This document shows positions 8,051-17,934 of a DNA stretch of 64,000 bases, piece by piece; within the stretch, counting starts at the first letter, position 1; every line of letters begins with the position of its first letter. This stretch comes from Gemmatimonadota bacterium. Lineage in GTDB: Bacteria > Gemmatimonadota > Gemmatimonadetes > Gemmatimonadales > GWC2-71-9. The notes under the pieces were generated by a model. The model was not told the DNA's origin, searched no databases, and saw only the letters and a program-made list of their open reading frames with translations. Where the stretch lies: contig JADKJZ010000001.1 of NCBI GenBank assembly GCA_016720805.1, positions 186,001 through 250,000 of the forward strand, written 5' to 3'. Both the position numbers and the translations under genes were made by a program.

Positions 8051-10840
8051 ATGAAGATTCTCGATCGCGCGGTGTATGTCGGTCCCTCACGCTACGCCCA
8101 TTTCCCGGTCATCCGACTGCGGCTCGATCTCGGCGCGCTCGAAGCGTGGCCGACCTCCCGCCTCGGTCCCGAGTTCATCGAGCCGCTGTTGGCTGCCCTC
8201 CCCGGTCTGCACGAGCACGGCTGCAGCTACGGCGAACCCGGTGGCTTCATCCGCCGACTCACCGAGGATGAGGGGACCTGGCTGGGGCACGTGCTCGAGC
8301 ATGTGGCGATCGAGCTGCAGAACGTCGCCGGGATCAAGGTGACCTTCGGCAAGACGCGCGGCGCCGGTCCCGAGGGCGTGTACGACGTGGTCTACGAGTA
8401 CGAGCAGCGGGACGAGGGGCTGGAGGCCGGCGAACTCGCGCTGCGCCTGCTGCTCGCCCTGCTGCCGGATGCCTGCCGCCCCGATGGCGCGCGGCCCCCC
8501 GATTGGGACTTTGCCCGCGAGCGCGATACCTACATCCGTTTTGCCCAGCGCCGCGCCCTCGGGCCGAGCACGGCCTCGCTGGTGCACGCCGCCGAAGCGC
8601 GCGACATCCCGTGGATGCGCCTCAATGCGTATTCGCTGGTGCAGCTCGGCCTCGGCAAGTATCAGCAACGCATCCAGGCCACCGTCACCGGCCGCACCTC
8701 GCACATCGCCGTCGAGATGGCCAGCGACAAGGAGGAGACCAACAAGCTCCTCGGCGCCCTCGGACTCCCGGTGCCACGCCAGGAGCTGGTGCAGCGGTCG
8801 GAAGATGCCGTGCGCGCTGCCAAGCGCATCGGGTTCCCCGTGGTGGTGAAGCCCTACAATGGCAATCATGGTCGGGCGATCTCGATCCACCTCACCACCG
8901 ACGAGCAGGTCGCAACGGCCTTCGCCCTGGCGCAGGAGGTTTCACGCTCGGTGATCGTCGAGAGCTTCGTCACCGGGGATGACCATCGGCTGCTGGTGGT
9001 GGATGGCGTGCTGGTCGCGGCGACGCGCCGCACGCCGGCGCACGTGGTGGGCGACGGTCGCTCCACGATCGCCGACCTCGTCACCGAGGTGAATCGCGAC
9101 CCGCGTCGTGGCATCGGGCATGAGAAGGTGCTCACCCGGCTCGAGCTGGATGCCAAGGCGGTCGAGTTCCTCGCGGCCAATGGCCACAGCCCATCGACCG
9201 TGCCACCGGCCGGCGAACGCGTCTACCTCTGCGCCACGGGGAACCTCTCGACCGGCGGCACCGCGACGGACGTCACCGACATCATCCACCCCGACAATGC
9301 GGAAATGGCGGTCCGCGCCATCAAGGCCGTCGGACTCGACGTGGGCGGCGTGGACTTTCTCTCGGCCGACATCAGCGAGTCGTACAAGAGCCACGGCGGC
9401 GGGATCTGCGAGGTGAACGCGGCACCCGGCTTCCGGATGCACTCAGCGCCAAGCGAGGGGACGCCGCGCGACGTGGCGGGCCCCGTGATCGACATGCTCT
9501 TTCCGAAGGGGACGCCGAGCGTGGTGCCGATCGCCGCCGTCACCGGGACGAACGGCAAGACGACGACGGCGCGCATGCTGGCGCACATCTGCCAGATGGC
9601 GGGCTTCACGCCCGGCCTCACCACCACCGACGGCGTCTACATCAACGGCCAGCGCACCGTCGAAGGGGACATGACCGGGCCCGCGTCGACGCGCATGGTG
9701 TTGAGCGACCCGAGCATCGACGTGGCCGTCCTGGAGGTCGCGCGGGGCGGGCTGCTCCGGGCGGGCATGGGGACGCGCTACGTCGATGTCGGCGCCGTGC
9801 TGAATGTCCGTGCCGACCACCTCGGCCTGAAGGGGATCGACACCCTCGAGCAGCTCGCCGAGGTGAAGCAAGTCGTGGTCGAGGTGGCGCGCGACACCGC
9901 GGTCCTCAATGCCGACGATCCGCTGGTGCTGCAGATGGCGTCCGAAACCGACGCCAAGCACCTCTGCTACGTCACCACCAATCCGGCGCATGAACTGGTG
10001 CGTGAGCACATCCGTGCGGGCGGCCGGGCCTGTGCGCTCGAGGCCGGCGTCAACGGCGAGATGATCACGCTGTACGATCACGGCGCGCACATTCCGCTAC
10101 TCTGGACCCACCTGATTCCCGCCACGCTCGACGGCCGCGCCCTGCACAACGTCCAGAACGCGATGTTCGCCGCAGTGATGGCCTTCTCGATGGGGATCAA
10201 GCTCGACAGCATTCGCACCGGACTGCGGACCTTCGACACGTCGTTCTTCCAGGCGCCGGGCCGGATGAACGTCTACTCCGACCATCCGTTCCGGGTGATC
10301 CTCGACTACGGCCACAACGCGCACGCGGTCGGCGCCATGGTGGAGCTCGCGGCACGACTCGATGTGCGCGGGCGCCGGATCGTGGTGGTGGCGGCACCCG
10401 GTGACCGGCGCGACGAGGACATCCGGGCGATCGCCGAGACGGTCGCGGGGCACTTCGATGCCTACATCTGTCGTCGCGATGACACCTTGCGGGGCCGCGA
10501 TGGCGATGAGGTCCCGCGCATGCTCGCGCGGGCGCTGGCGGGGGCCGGGGTGCCCGCCGATCAGGTCCAGGAAATTCCCGATGAACAGGCCGCGATCGAC
10601 CACGCGCTGCGGATGGCCCGCGCCGGCGACCTGGTGCTGGTCTTCGGTGACGCGCTGCAGCGGTCGTGGGATCAGATCACCTCGTTCCGGCCCGAGGGCA
10701 GCGAGGCCCCGCTGCGCACGACGGGCGAGTTCCCGATCGCCGCCGTGGCACCGCCTCGCCAGCCGCGGGTCTCGCTCGACGGTGCCACGCTGGTGCGTGA
10801 CGAGCGGGGCGTGCGCCTCGCCCGGGAGAGCGACGACTGA
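8051..10840 (+). CDS. cphA: Cyanophycin synthetase
   Basis: A 929-residue enzyme that builds the (Asp-Arg)n storage polymer with ATP. The start at 8051 (MKILDRAVYVGPS) is chosen over the in-frame GTG at 8033 because CAGGGGG lies just upstream and CphA proteins begin this way. Domains in order are the N domain (roughly 1-160, with GHVLEHVAIELQ), an ATP-grasp domain (roughly 165-480) for the Asp step, and a Mur-ligase-like domain from about 490. The P-loop TGTNGKTTT is near residue 498. Length is normal for CphA1. It lies between cphB and a second Mur-type protein whose start codon follows 5 nt after the stop. Confidence 0.94.
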   Translation: MKILDRAVYVGPSRYAHFPVIRLRLDLGALEAWPTSRLGPEFIEPLLAALPGLHEHGCSYGEPGGFIRRLTEDEGTWLGHVLEHVAIELQNVAGIKVTFGKTRGAGPEGVYDVVYEYEQRDEGLEAGELALRLLLALLPDACRPDGARPPDWDFARERDTYIRFAQRRALGPSTASLVHAAEARDIPWMRLNAYSLVQLGLGKYQQRIQATVTGRTSHIAVEMASDKEETNKLLGALGLPVPRQELVQRSEDAVRAAKRIGFPVVVKPYNGNHGRAISIHLTTDEQVATAFALAQEVSRSVIVESFVTGDDHRLLVVDGVLVAATRRTPAHVVGDGRSTIADLVTEVNRDPRRGIGHEKVLTRLELDAKAVEFLAANGHSPSTVPPAGERVYLCATGNLSTGGTATDVTDIIHPDNAEMAVRAIKAVGLDVGGVDFLSADISESYKSHGGGICEVNAAPGFRMHSAPSEGTPRDVAGPVIDMLFPKGTPSVVPIAAVTGTNGKTTTARMLAHICQMAGFTPGLTTTDGVYINGQRTVEGDMTGPASTRMVLSDPSIDVAVLEVARGGLLRAGMGTRYVDVGAVLNVRADHLGLKGIDTLEQLAEVKQVVVEVARDTAVLNADDPLVLQMASETDAKHLCYVTTNPAHELVREHIRAGGRACALEAGVNGEMITLYDHGAHIPLLWTHLIPATLDGRALHNVQNAMFAAVMAFSMGIKLDSIRTGLRTFDTSFFQAPGRMNVYSDHPFRVILDYGHNAHAVGAMVELAARLDVRGRRIVVVAAPGDRRDEDIRAIAETVAGHFDAYICRRDDTLRGRDGDEVPRMLARALAGAGVPADQVQEIPDEQAAIDHALRMARAGDLVLVFGDALQRSWDQITSFRPEGSEAPLRTTGEFPIAAVAPPRQPRVSLDGATLVRDERGVRLARESDD

Positions 10841-10845
10841 CCGAC

Positions 10846-12471
10846 ATGCCCCAGCCGGAGCTGTCGGCACCAGCCTGGAGTGATTCCCGGCGGCTCTTCG
10901 GGCCGTCCCGTTGGCTCGATGCCCCCGGGGTCGTGCTCGAGGGATTCGTGGACGGCGCCCTCGCCGCCACCGTCGCCGTCGCATGGCGCGCCACCGTCCA
11001 ACGGCTTGCGAGTGCGCTCGGCTGGCCCGCGCCCACGTGGAGCGTGACAGGCCGGGCCGGCCACCTGGTGCTCGCCTTCACTGCACCGGGAGACCAGTTG
11101 CTGACCGCCACCGAAGTGAACGAGTGGGCCTGGGAGTCGGTGCTGCGTGGCGCAGGGCTCGCATCGGCACCGGCGCCCTTTGCCCCGGGCGACCTTCCGC
11201 ACGATGAATCGCAGGCAGTCAGACAGCTGGCAGCCCTCGCGGCCCTCGAGGCACAGGCGCCAACGAGCGACCTCGCGGTGGTCGCGCGGCCCGATCAGCG
11301 GGTCGCGCTCGTCACCGGATCGAACGGCAAGACCACGACGACCCGATTGATCGCTGCAATGACGATGGCCACCGGTCAGCAGACCGGCTGGTGCTGTACT
11401 GATGGTGTCTTCATCGATGGGGTGGCAGTCGAGGCGGGAGACTGGTCCGGCCCTGCCGGGGCGCAGCGGGTCGTGCACGCCCCCACGGTGCAGTGTGCCA
11501 TTCTCGAAACGGCCCGCGGCGGCATCCTGCGTCGGGGCCTCGGCGTCCTCGGTGCCTCGGTGGCGGTGGTGACCAACATCGAAGCAGATCATTTCGGAGA
11601 ATACGGCGTCGAGACGCTCGCCGACCTGGCTCTCGTCAAGCTGGTGATCGCGAAGGGATTGCGAGCGGGGGGCGTGCTGGTGCTCAATGCCGACGACCCC
11701 GCGCTGCGCGAATCCACGCTGCCCGCCGGCGTCATGGTGGCGTGGTACTCGCCCTCTGGCGCCACGCGCCACGTGGGAGACCGCCCCGTCACGGCGTGGC
11801 GCGACGCCGACCATCTCTGGCTGGCGTCCCCACAGGGGGTGCATGATCTCGGCGATCTCCGCACGATGCCTCTCACCGCGGCCGGCGCTGCCGAGTACAA
11901 CCTCACCAACATGCTGGCTGCCGGCGTCGCCGCGCATCACCTCGAGGTGCCGGTGGCCATCATCACCGACGTGTTGGCACGCTTCGGCGCCCATCCCGCA
12001 GACAACGCCGGCCGCCTGAGTCGATTCGAGCTCGGCGGGGCAACCATCCTTCTCGACTACGCGCACAACCCGACGGGGCTGACGGGGCTGCTCAAGGTGG
12101 CCCGCAGTCTCCGGCCGACGCGGTTGCTGCTCCTGCTCGGGCAGGCAGGCAATCGCGACGACGGCGCGCTCGCCGACCTGGCTGCTGCTGCGTGGACCGC
12201 GCGGCCGGATCGGATCGTGTTGAAGGAGCTCGAGGGCTACCGGCGGGGGCGGACCGCGGGCGAAGTGCCCGCGTTGCTCGAGCATGCCCTGCGAATGCTG
12301 GGTGCGCCCGCTGAGCGGATCGTGACGGTCCTCGACGAAGTCGAAGCGGTCGAGGCAGCGATTGCGTGGTCACAACCCGGCGACGTCCTCGTGCTCCCGG
12401 TGCATTCCCTCGACGCGCGGACCGAGGTGCTGGCGCGCCTCGCCGCCATGGGTGCCATCACGCCCGCCTGA
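10846..12471 (+). CDS. Stand-alone Mur-ligase-family protein next to cphA
   Basis: A 541-residue protein starting 5 nt after cphA. Residues from about 150 form a Mur-ligase fold: P-loop TGSNGKTTT (from residue 157), ETARGGILRRGLG, NIEADHFGEYG, NADDPALR, and the C-terminal YAHNPTGLTGLL. These match the Mur-like half of cyanophycin synthetase, including the carbamate/phosphate-handling positions seen in NIEADH. It has no ATP-grasp domain; the first 150 residues are a small unassigned domain. The position suggests a role in cyanophycin or a related aspartate/arginine peptide. The reaction is unknown. It could be an accessory ligase or act on another substrate. Confidence 0.75.
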   Translation: MPQPELSAPAWSDSRRLFGPSRWLDAPGVVLEGFVDGALAATVAVAWRATVQRLASALGWPAPTWSVTGRAGHLVLAFTAPGDQLLTATEVNEWAWESVLRGAGLASAPAPFAPGDLPHDESQAVRQLAALAALEAQAPTSDLAVVARPDQRVALVTGSNGKTTTTRLIAAMTMATGQQTGWCCTDGVFIDGVAVEAGDWSGPAGAQRVVHAPTVQCAILETARGGILRRGLGVLGASVAVVTNIEADHFGEYGVETLADLALVKLVIAKGLRAGGVLVLNADDPALRESTLPAGVMVAWYSPSGATRHVGDRPVTAWRDADHLWLASPQGVHDLGDLRTMPLTAAGAAEYNLTNMLAAGVAAHHLEVPVAIITDVLARFGAHPADNAGRLSRFELGGATILLDYAHNPTGLTGLLKVARSLRPTRLLLLLGQAGNRDDGALADLAAAAWTARPDRIVLKELEGYRRGRTAGEVPALLEHALRMLGAPAERIVTVLDEVEAVEAAIAWSQPGDVLVLPVHSLDARTEVLARLAAMGAITPA

Positions 12472-12498
12472 CCCGAACCTCTCTCCCGGAGCTGTGCG

Positions 12499-13785
12499 AT
12501 GCATCGCGTTCGATTCCTGTTGGTGCTGACGCTCGGTAGCGCGGCCTGCGCGCAGCCGGCGCCCACTCCTGCCACCCTCGATCCAATCGCCCTCCGATAT
12601 GTGGGGCTGGTCCTCCGCCTCGGCCATCACGACGCCAACTATGTCGATGCCTACTACGGGCCGGACTCGCTGAAGCAGGCCGCCGACCGCGATTCGATGT
12701 CCGTCGCCGCCATCGGTGCTGCCGCCGATTCGCTGATTGCCCAGCTGGGCGGCAGCGTCCCTGCCTACACTGATTCGCTGGTGCAGCTGCGTCATCGTTA
12801 TCTGCGCACGCAACTCGGCGCACTCTCGGCCCGAGCCGCGATGCTAGGAGGCAAGCGGTTCACCTTCGACGAGGAGGCCAAGGCGCTGTACGATGTCGCA
12901 CCGCCGACGCTCTCCGACGCCCACTTCGATTCGCTGGTGGCACGCCTTGACGCGCTGATTCCCGGCCCCGGGACGCTGGCGTCTCGGTATCAACGGTTTC
13001 GTGATGGCGCCATGATTCCGGCCGAAAAGGTGGACACGGTGTTCAAGGTGGCGATCGCGGCGTGTCGGGCCCGCACGCTGGCGCATCTCCCGCTCCCGGC
13101 GACCGAGCGCTTCGATCTGGAGTATGTGAAGGGGACGTCGTGGAATGCCTACAACTGGTACAAGGGTGAGTATCACTCGCTGATCCAGGTGAACCTCGAC
13201 TTCCCGATTCCGGTGGACCGCGCGGTGGATCTGGCGTGCCACGAGGGTTATCCGGGGCACCATGTCTACAACACCCGGCTCGAGGAGGCGTTGGTGCGGG
13301 GGCGCGGCTGGGTGGAGATGTCCGTCTATCCGCTCTTCTCGCCGCAGTCGTTGATCGCCGAGGGGAGCGCCAATTACGGGATCGAGATGGCGTTCCCGGG
13401 CGAGGCGCGGACCGCGTTCGAACGCGACTCGCTCTTCCCGCTGGCGGGGCTCGATCCGGCGATGGCAATCCAGAACGCGGACGTGCGCGCCGTGATGGAG
13501 CAGCTCAACCATGCACGCAATGCGGTGGCGCGCCGCTACCTGGACGGCGCACTTGACTCGGCCGGTGCCGTGGCGTTGATGGAGCGGTGGTGGCTGCAGT
13601 CACCGGAAGCGGCGGCGAAGACGCTGCGTTTCATCCAGACCTACCGCAGCTATGTCATCAACTACAATCTCGGGCGGGATCTGGTGGCGGCGTATGTCGA
13701 GCGGGCGGGGAAAGAGCCGGCGGCGCGGTGGCAGGCGTTCAGTGCGCTCCTCTCGTCTCCCCGGCTCCCTGGCGGCCTGCAGTAG
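12499..13785 (+). CDS. Secreted DUF885-type metallopeptidase-like protein
   Basis: A 428-residue protein with an N-terminal export signal and cysteine (LTLGSAAC), possibly a lipoprotein, although the lipobox is imperfect. The central CHEGYPGHHVYN motif is the HExxPGHH signature of the DUF885 family, a gluzincin-like zinc fold. A later LIAEGSANYGIE segment would supply the third ligand Glu. These proteins are thought to be carboxypeptidase-like, but the substrate is not known. It follows the cyanophycin genes by 27 nt on the same strand. Whether it shares their transcript or function is not shown. Confidence 0.75.
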   Translation: MHRVRFLLVLTLGSAACAQPAPTPATLDPIALRYVGLVLRLGHHDANYVDAYYGPDSLKQAADRDSMSVAAIGAAADSLIAQLGGSVPAYTDSLVQLRHRYLRTQLGALSARAAMLGGKRFTFDEEAKALYDVAPPTLSDAHFDSLVARLDALIPGPGTLASRYQRFRDGAMIPAEKVDTVFKVAIAACRARTLAHLPLPATERFDLEYVKGTSWNAYNWYKGEYHSLIQVNLDFPIPVDRAVDLACHEGYPGHHVYNTRLEEALVRGRGWVEMSVYPLFSPQSLIAEGSANYGIEMAFPGEARTAFERDSLFPLAGLDPAMAIQNADVRAVMEQLNHARNAVARRYLDGALDSAGAVALMERWWLQSPEAAAKTLRFIQTYRSYVINYNLGRDLVAAYVERAGKEPAARWQAFSALLSSPRLPGGLQ

Positions 13786-13797
13786 CCACCGAGCGCG

Positions 13798-14385
13798 TCA
13801 GGGGACGATGAGCAGGTAGACGACGACGCAGACCCCAACGCCGAGGCCAAGCGCGATCAGGCCGAGCGTCCGGCGCTTCGGCAGCGCGATCCACAGCGTG
13901 ATGCCGGTGAGCGCGCCGAGGAGGAGGAGGATCGCCGAGAGGTCGATCAGCCAGCTCCACGCGGTGCCGCTGTCCTTGCCGCGATGGAGGTCGTCCATCC
14001 GGATCAGGAAGGGGCGATTCTCCGTGGTGATCTTCATCGCGCCGGTCGCAAGCGTGATCGCCGCCTCGAAGCGGCGGCCCGGGCCGCGCAGCTCGACGCG
14101 AAGCTCTTCGCCATCACTGTCGAAGGTGGAGAGTGCCCCCAACGCGCCGTACGTGGTGCGCAGCGACGCGACGATCCCGGCGGTGTCCGGCTCATGCGTC
14201 AGCAGGGCCATCGGCAGCGTCCCCGTGGTCTCGACTGGCGCGGCCTCGCCGGCGGTCACCCACTCCTCATGGTTGAGGAGCAAGCCGGTGGCGGCGAAGA
14301 AGACCATCAGCAGCATGGCGAAGACGGTGAGGTAGATGTGCACCGTGCGGGTGGCCGAGACCACCCGGTTCCACTTTCTGGCCAC
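13798..14385 (-). CDS. PepSY-associated transmembrane protein
   Basis: A 195-residue protein. It has one membrane helix near the N-terminus (HIYLTVFAMLLMVFFAATGLLLNHEEW), a PepSY-like periplasmic loop around residues 45-130 (IRMDDLHRGKDSG), and two C-terminal helices. The HEEW after the first helix and DDLHRG resemble PepSY-TM reductase-like proteins that bind heme or support flavin-linked electron flow. It starts 4 nt after the ApbE gene ends, so the two are probably co-transcribed and work together. Confidence 0.75.
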   Translation of the reverse strand: MARKWNRVVSATRTVHIYLTVFAMLLMVFFAATGLLLNHEEWVTAGEAAPVETTGTLPMALLTHEPDTAGIVASLRTTYGALGALSTFDSDGEELRVELRGPGRRFEAAITLATGAMKITTENRPFLIRMDDLHRGKDSGTAWSWLIDLSAILLLLGALTGITLWIALPKRRTLGLIALGLGVGVCVVVYLLIVP

Positions 14386-14388
14386 CGA

Positions 14389-15856
14389 TTACTTCGCGGC
14401 GCTACAGGTGACCGTACCGCCAGCAAAGGCGGGGCTCGCCTCGAACTTCCCCGCCACTTCGCCGTTCGTGCAGTTGAGCGCGGCGCTCCGGAGCGAGTGC
14501 GGGCCGTTCTCGAACGACTCTTCGAACCAGAAGGTGTACTCGCCGGCCTTCACCGCCGTGCCGTGGTCATCGAGGCCATCCCATTCGAGGCTGTACTCGC
14601 CGACCGGGCGAGTGGCGCGGGTCACCGCATCGATCACGTCCGGGGCGCCGGTTGACATGACGCCGTACCACTTGCTCATGTCCGGGATGTACTTCCGCTT
14701 GGTGCCCCAGAACGCCAGCGTGCGCACCGGCTTGCCCGCGGCATCGGTCACCCAGACGGCCACATAGGGCCGATGGCGATTCGGGTTGGTCGGGGTGATG
14801 TCGATGACAACCTTCGCGACGACGTCTCCCTTCGTTGCGGCCGGTGTGGTCGGCAGTTCGTACGCCGCGAATCCTGCGGTGCGGTACAGCTGGCCATCAG
14901 CGCCGACGATCATCGCCTCGACGCCAGGCGTGGCGGCCGCGAGCCGCAGCCCCTCGGCCGGCGTCAGCACCGAGAGCGTGGTCGCGAGCGCGTTGGCCGT
15001 GGCGTTGTCGCGCGCGATGACCGTCGTGGCCGCGACGGCATTCGCCGGCAGCCCCGTCCGCGGATCGATGATGTGCGAATAGTGCGCGCCGTTGATCGTG
15101 AAGCCACGGGCGTACCGTCCGCTGGTTGACACGGCGCGGTCACGGAGCTGGAGCACCGTCAGCGGGGCGGCGTTGTCGGCCGGGGCGCGCGGATCGGCAA
15201 CTCCGACGTGCCACTCCGCACGATTCGCAGCCGCCACGCCCCAGGTCCGGATGTCGCCGCCGAGATTGATGATGGCGCCCTGGAGCTCAGGCGTGGCGGC
15301 CTGGGCGGCGGCGACTGCTTGATCGATGATGTAGCCCTTGCCCAGCGAATTCAGGTCGATCCGATCCGTCGTGCGCATCCGGACGCCGTTCGCGTCGATG
15401 GTCCACGCCGGCGCGGCGAGCCGAGCGGTGACCGCGGCGAGGTCGGCGGCGTTTGGAAGGCGCCCTTCGGCCTCGGCCGTGCGCCAGAGCGCCGAGAGCG
15501 GTGCCACGCGCGCCGAATAGGCGCCACCACTGATCCGGTTCCAGAAGGTGTAGCGATCGAGCACGGCAAGCAGGTCGCTCGACGGCTGCGCGAGGCGGCC
15601 CGTCGACATCAGCCGGCTCAACTCCGAGGCTCCGTCGTAGCCGCTCAGCACCATGCGGAGTCGCTCGATCTCGGCCAGTGCCGCCTGCTCCGCCTGCGTT
15701 GGCCGCTTCGGGGGTCGCGGCGGTGAACGTCAGGTCGAGCGAAGTGCCGAGGATGCCATCATGGGCGAAGTGGTATGCCTGCATCGTCGGCGCCGGGGTC
15801 GGGCCGAAGAGGGTCGTCAACAACAAGGCCAAGTGCGAAGCGAAAGGCAGCGCCAC
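14389..15856 (-). pseudogene. ApbE-like FAD:protein FMN transferase with C-terminal DUF2271, frameshifted
   Basis: The intact protein would be about 488 residues. It starts at GTG 15856 with an export signal (FASHLALLLTTLFG) and is probably periplasmic. An ApbE domain follows, with SLGKGYIIDQA, NLGGDIRTWG, AVSTSGRY and YSHIIDPRTGLPA. ApbE enzymes attach FMN to a Thr/Ser of partner proteins. The last 150 residues match DUF2271 (AVWVTDAAGKPVRTLAFWG, YSLEWDGLDDHG). The frame breaks near 15697: TFTAATPEAAN is in one frame and QAEQAALAEIERLRMV in another. Dropping one base there restores the family sequence. This is either a true mutation or an assembly error. Confidence 0.82.
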
Positions 15857-15942
15857 GAGTCATATCCGAGTGAGAGGATCGGTTAAACGCCAAGGCAGTC
15901 AATGAGATACGCGGTTCCGAGGACCGAAGTTGCTGCGCCCCC

Positions 15943-17865
15943 TCAGTGTCCGGCCGCCGCCGATTCGGCGGCGATCGTCTCGAGCGCTTCCCAACGACTC
16001 GTGAGGTGCGACAGCGCCTGCTCGACCGCTGCGAGCCGGGCCCGCGCCGTCGCGAGCGCGGCGGTGTCCCGCAGCACGCTGGGGTCGGCCAGGGTCGCGA
16101 AGAGCTGCAGCTTCTCCGTTTCGCGCGCGTCGATCTGCTCCGGGAGCGTGGCGAGTTCCTGCTGCTCCTTGAAGGAGAGCCGGCGCACCTTGCCTGCCTT
16201 GGTGGTCTTCGCGGCCGGTGCTGCGGCAGGTGCCTTCACGGTCCGGCTTGCGCTGGCCGCGGCGATCACGGCCTGCCGCTGCCGAGCCCAGTCGGTGTAA
16301 CCGCCGACATACTCGCCAACCTTGCCACCGCCTTCCATCACCAGTGTCGAGGTCACCACGTTGTCGAGGAAGGCACGATCGTGGCTCACCACCAGCAGGG
16401 TCGCTTTCAGGTTCAGCAGGAGATCCTCGAGCAGGTCGAGGGTCTCGATGTCCAGGTCGTTGGTCGGTTCGTCGAGCACCAGCACGTTGAAGCGCCGCGT
16501 GAAGAGGCGCGCCAGCAGCAATCGGTTCCGCTCGCCGCCGGAGAGGACCCGTACCGGCGTGCGGGCGCGTTCCGGCGAGAAGAGAAAGTCCTGGAGGTAG
16601 CCGAGGACGTGCTTGCGGGCGCCGTTGATCTCGATGAACTCGGTGCCGTCGCCGATGCTGTTGACGACGGTCTGCTCGGGGTCGAGCTGTTCGCGCAGCT
16701 GATCGAAGTAGGCCACTTCGAGGTTGGTGCCGAGGCGGACGGTTCCTTCCTGTGGCTCGAGCTGGCCGAGCAGCAGGCGGATCAGTGTCGTCTTGCCCGA
16801 ACCATTCGGCCCGATCAGTCCGATGCGGTCGCCACGTGCGATGGTTGTGGTGAGATCACGCACGATGGTGCGCTCCCCGTAGCCGAAGGTCACCCCCTTC
16901 GCCTCGATCACCAGGCGGCCGGAGCGCTCGGCCTCCTGCGCCTGCAAGCGCACGGTGCCGACTCGTTCACGGCGGGCACTGCGCTCCAGGCGCAGGGCTT
17001 CGAGCGCCCGGACTCGGCCCTCGTTGCGGGTCCGGCGCGCCTGGATGCCGGTGCGGATCCACACTTCCTCGCGGGCGAGCTTCTTGTCGAACTCGCTCCA
17101 CTCCTTCTCCTGACTCGCGAGCGCCGCCTCTTTCCGTTCCAGGTAGGTGTCGTAGTCAGTGCCCCAGTCAATCAGCTGCCCGCGATCGAGGTCGACGATC
17201 CGCGTGGCGACTCGACGCAGGAACGTCCGGTCGTGGGTCACGAAGACCAGCGTGATGTTCCGCGCAATCAGGATCTCTTCAAGCCACTCCACCGCCTCGA
17301 CGTCGAGGTGGTTGGTCGGTTCGTCGAGGAGCAGCACATCGGGATCGCGGACCAGTGCACGCGCGAGGAGTGCCTGTCGCTTCCGACCGCCCGAGGCGGC
17401 AGCGAACGGCGCCTCGGGGTCGAGGCCGAGGTGCTCGAGCACCGTCTCGACGCGGCTCTTTACCTCCCAGGCATTTGCGGCGTCGAGGGCGTGATGCAGC
17501 CGGTCGAGTTCGTTGAGTGCCGCGTCGCTGTGGTCGGTGGCAACGCGGTGCGAGGCGTGCTGATACTTGGCGAGGAGGCGGCCGGCATCACCGAGGCCAT
17601 CGGCGACGATGTCGAACATCGTGCCGGCCACGTCACCGGGGACTTCCTGTTCGAGGCGGGTGACCGAGACGCCGGTCTGCCGGACCAGTTCGCCACGGTC
17701 GGGACGGATGGTGCCGTCGAGCAGCTTCATCACGGTGCTCTTCCCGGCGCCGTTGCGGCCGAGGAGGCAGACGCGCTCGCCGCGCTCGATGACCAGGTTG
17801 GCCTGATCGAGCAGCGGGGCTGCGCCGAAAGCGAGGGTGATGTCCTGCAGGGCCAGCAATGCCAT
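15943..17865 (-). CDS. uup: ABC-F family ATPase, Uup-like
   Basis: A 640-residue soluble protein with two ABC ATPase domains. Walker A motifs are GRNGAGKST and GPNGSGKTT. The signature is SGGRKRQ in the first domain and LSGGERNR in the second. Each domain carries a LLDEPTNHLD- or VLDEPTNDLD-type Walker B. There are no membrane helices. A charged linker joins the domains, and the C-terminal 100 residues are an Ala/Lys-rich stretch plus a coiled coil, as in Uup. ABC-F proteins act on the ribosome or on branched DNA rather than in transport. It lies 69 nt downstream of the exopolysaccharide operon on the same strand; a link is not evident. Confidence 0.87.
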   Translation of the reverse strand: MALLALQDITLAFGAAPLLDQANLVIERGERVCLLGRNGAGKSTVMKLLDGTIRPDRGELVRQTGVSVTRLEQEVPGDVAGTMFDIVADGLGDAGRLLAKYQHASHRVATDHSDAALNELDRLHHALDAANAWEVKSRVETVLEHLGLDPEAPFAAASGGRKRQALLARALVRDPDVLLLDEPTNHLDVEAVEWLEEILIARNITLVFVTHDRTFLRRVATRIVDLDRGQLIDWGTDYDTYLERKEAALASQEKEWSEFDKKLAREEVWIRTGIQARRTRNEGRVRALEALRLERSARRERVGTVRLQAQEAERSGRLVIEAKGVTFGYGERTIVRDLTTTIARGDRIGLIGPNGSGKTTLIRLLLGQLEPQEGTVRLGTNLEVAYFDQLREQLDPEQTVVNSIGDGTEFIEINGARKHVLGYLQDFLFSPERARTPVRVLSGGERNRLLLARLFTRRFNVLVLDEPTNDLDIETLDLLEDLLLNLKATLLVVSHDRAFLDNVVTSTLVMEGGGKVGEYVGGYTDWARQRQAVIAAASASRTVKAPAAAPAAKTTKAGKVRRLSFKEQQELATLPEQIDARETEKLQLFATLADPSVLRDTAALATARARLAAVEQALSHLTSRWEALETIAAESAAAGH

Positions 17866-17934
17866 GCCACGTCCGACGCCGGGGTTTCCCTCCGTGCGAC
17901 GGCGGGGCGCGCGTCGCGGGGTGGGAGGGGGAAA

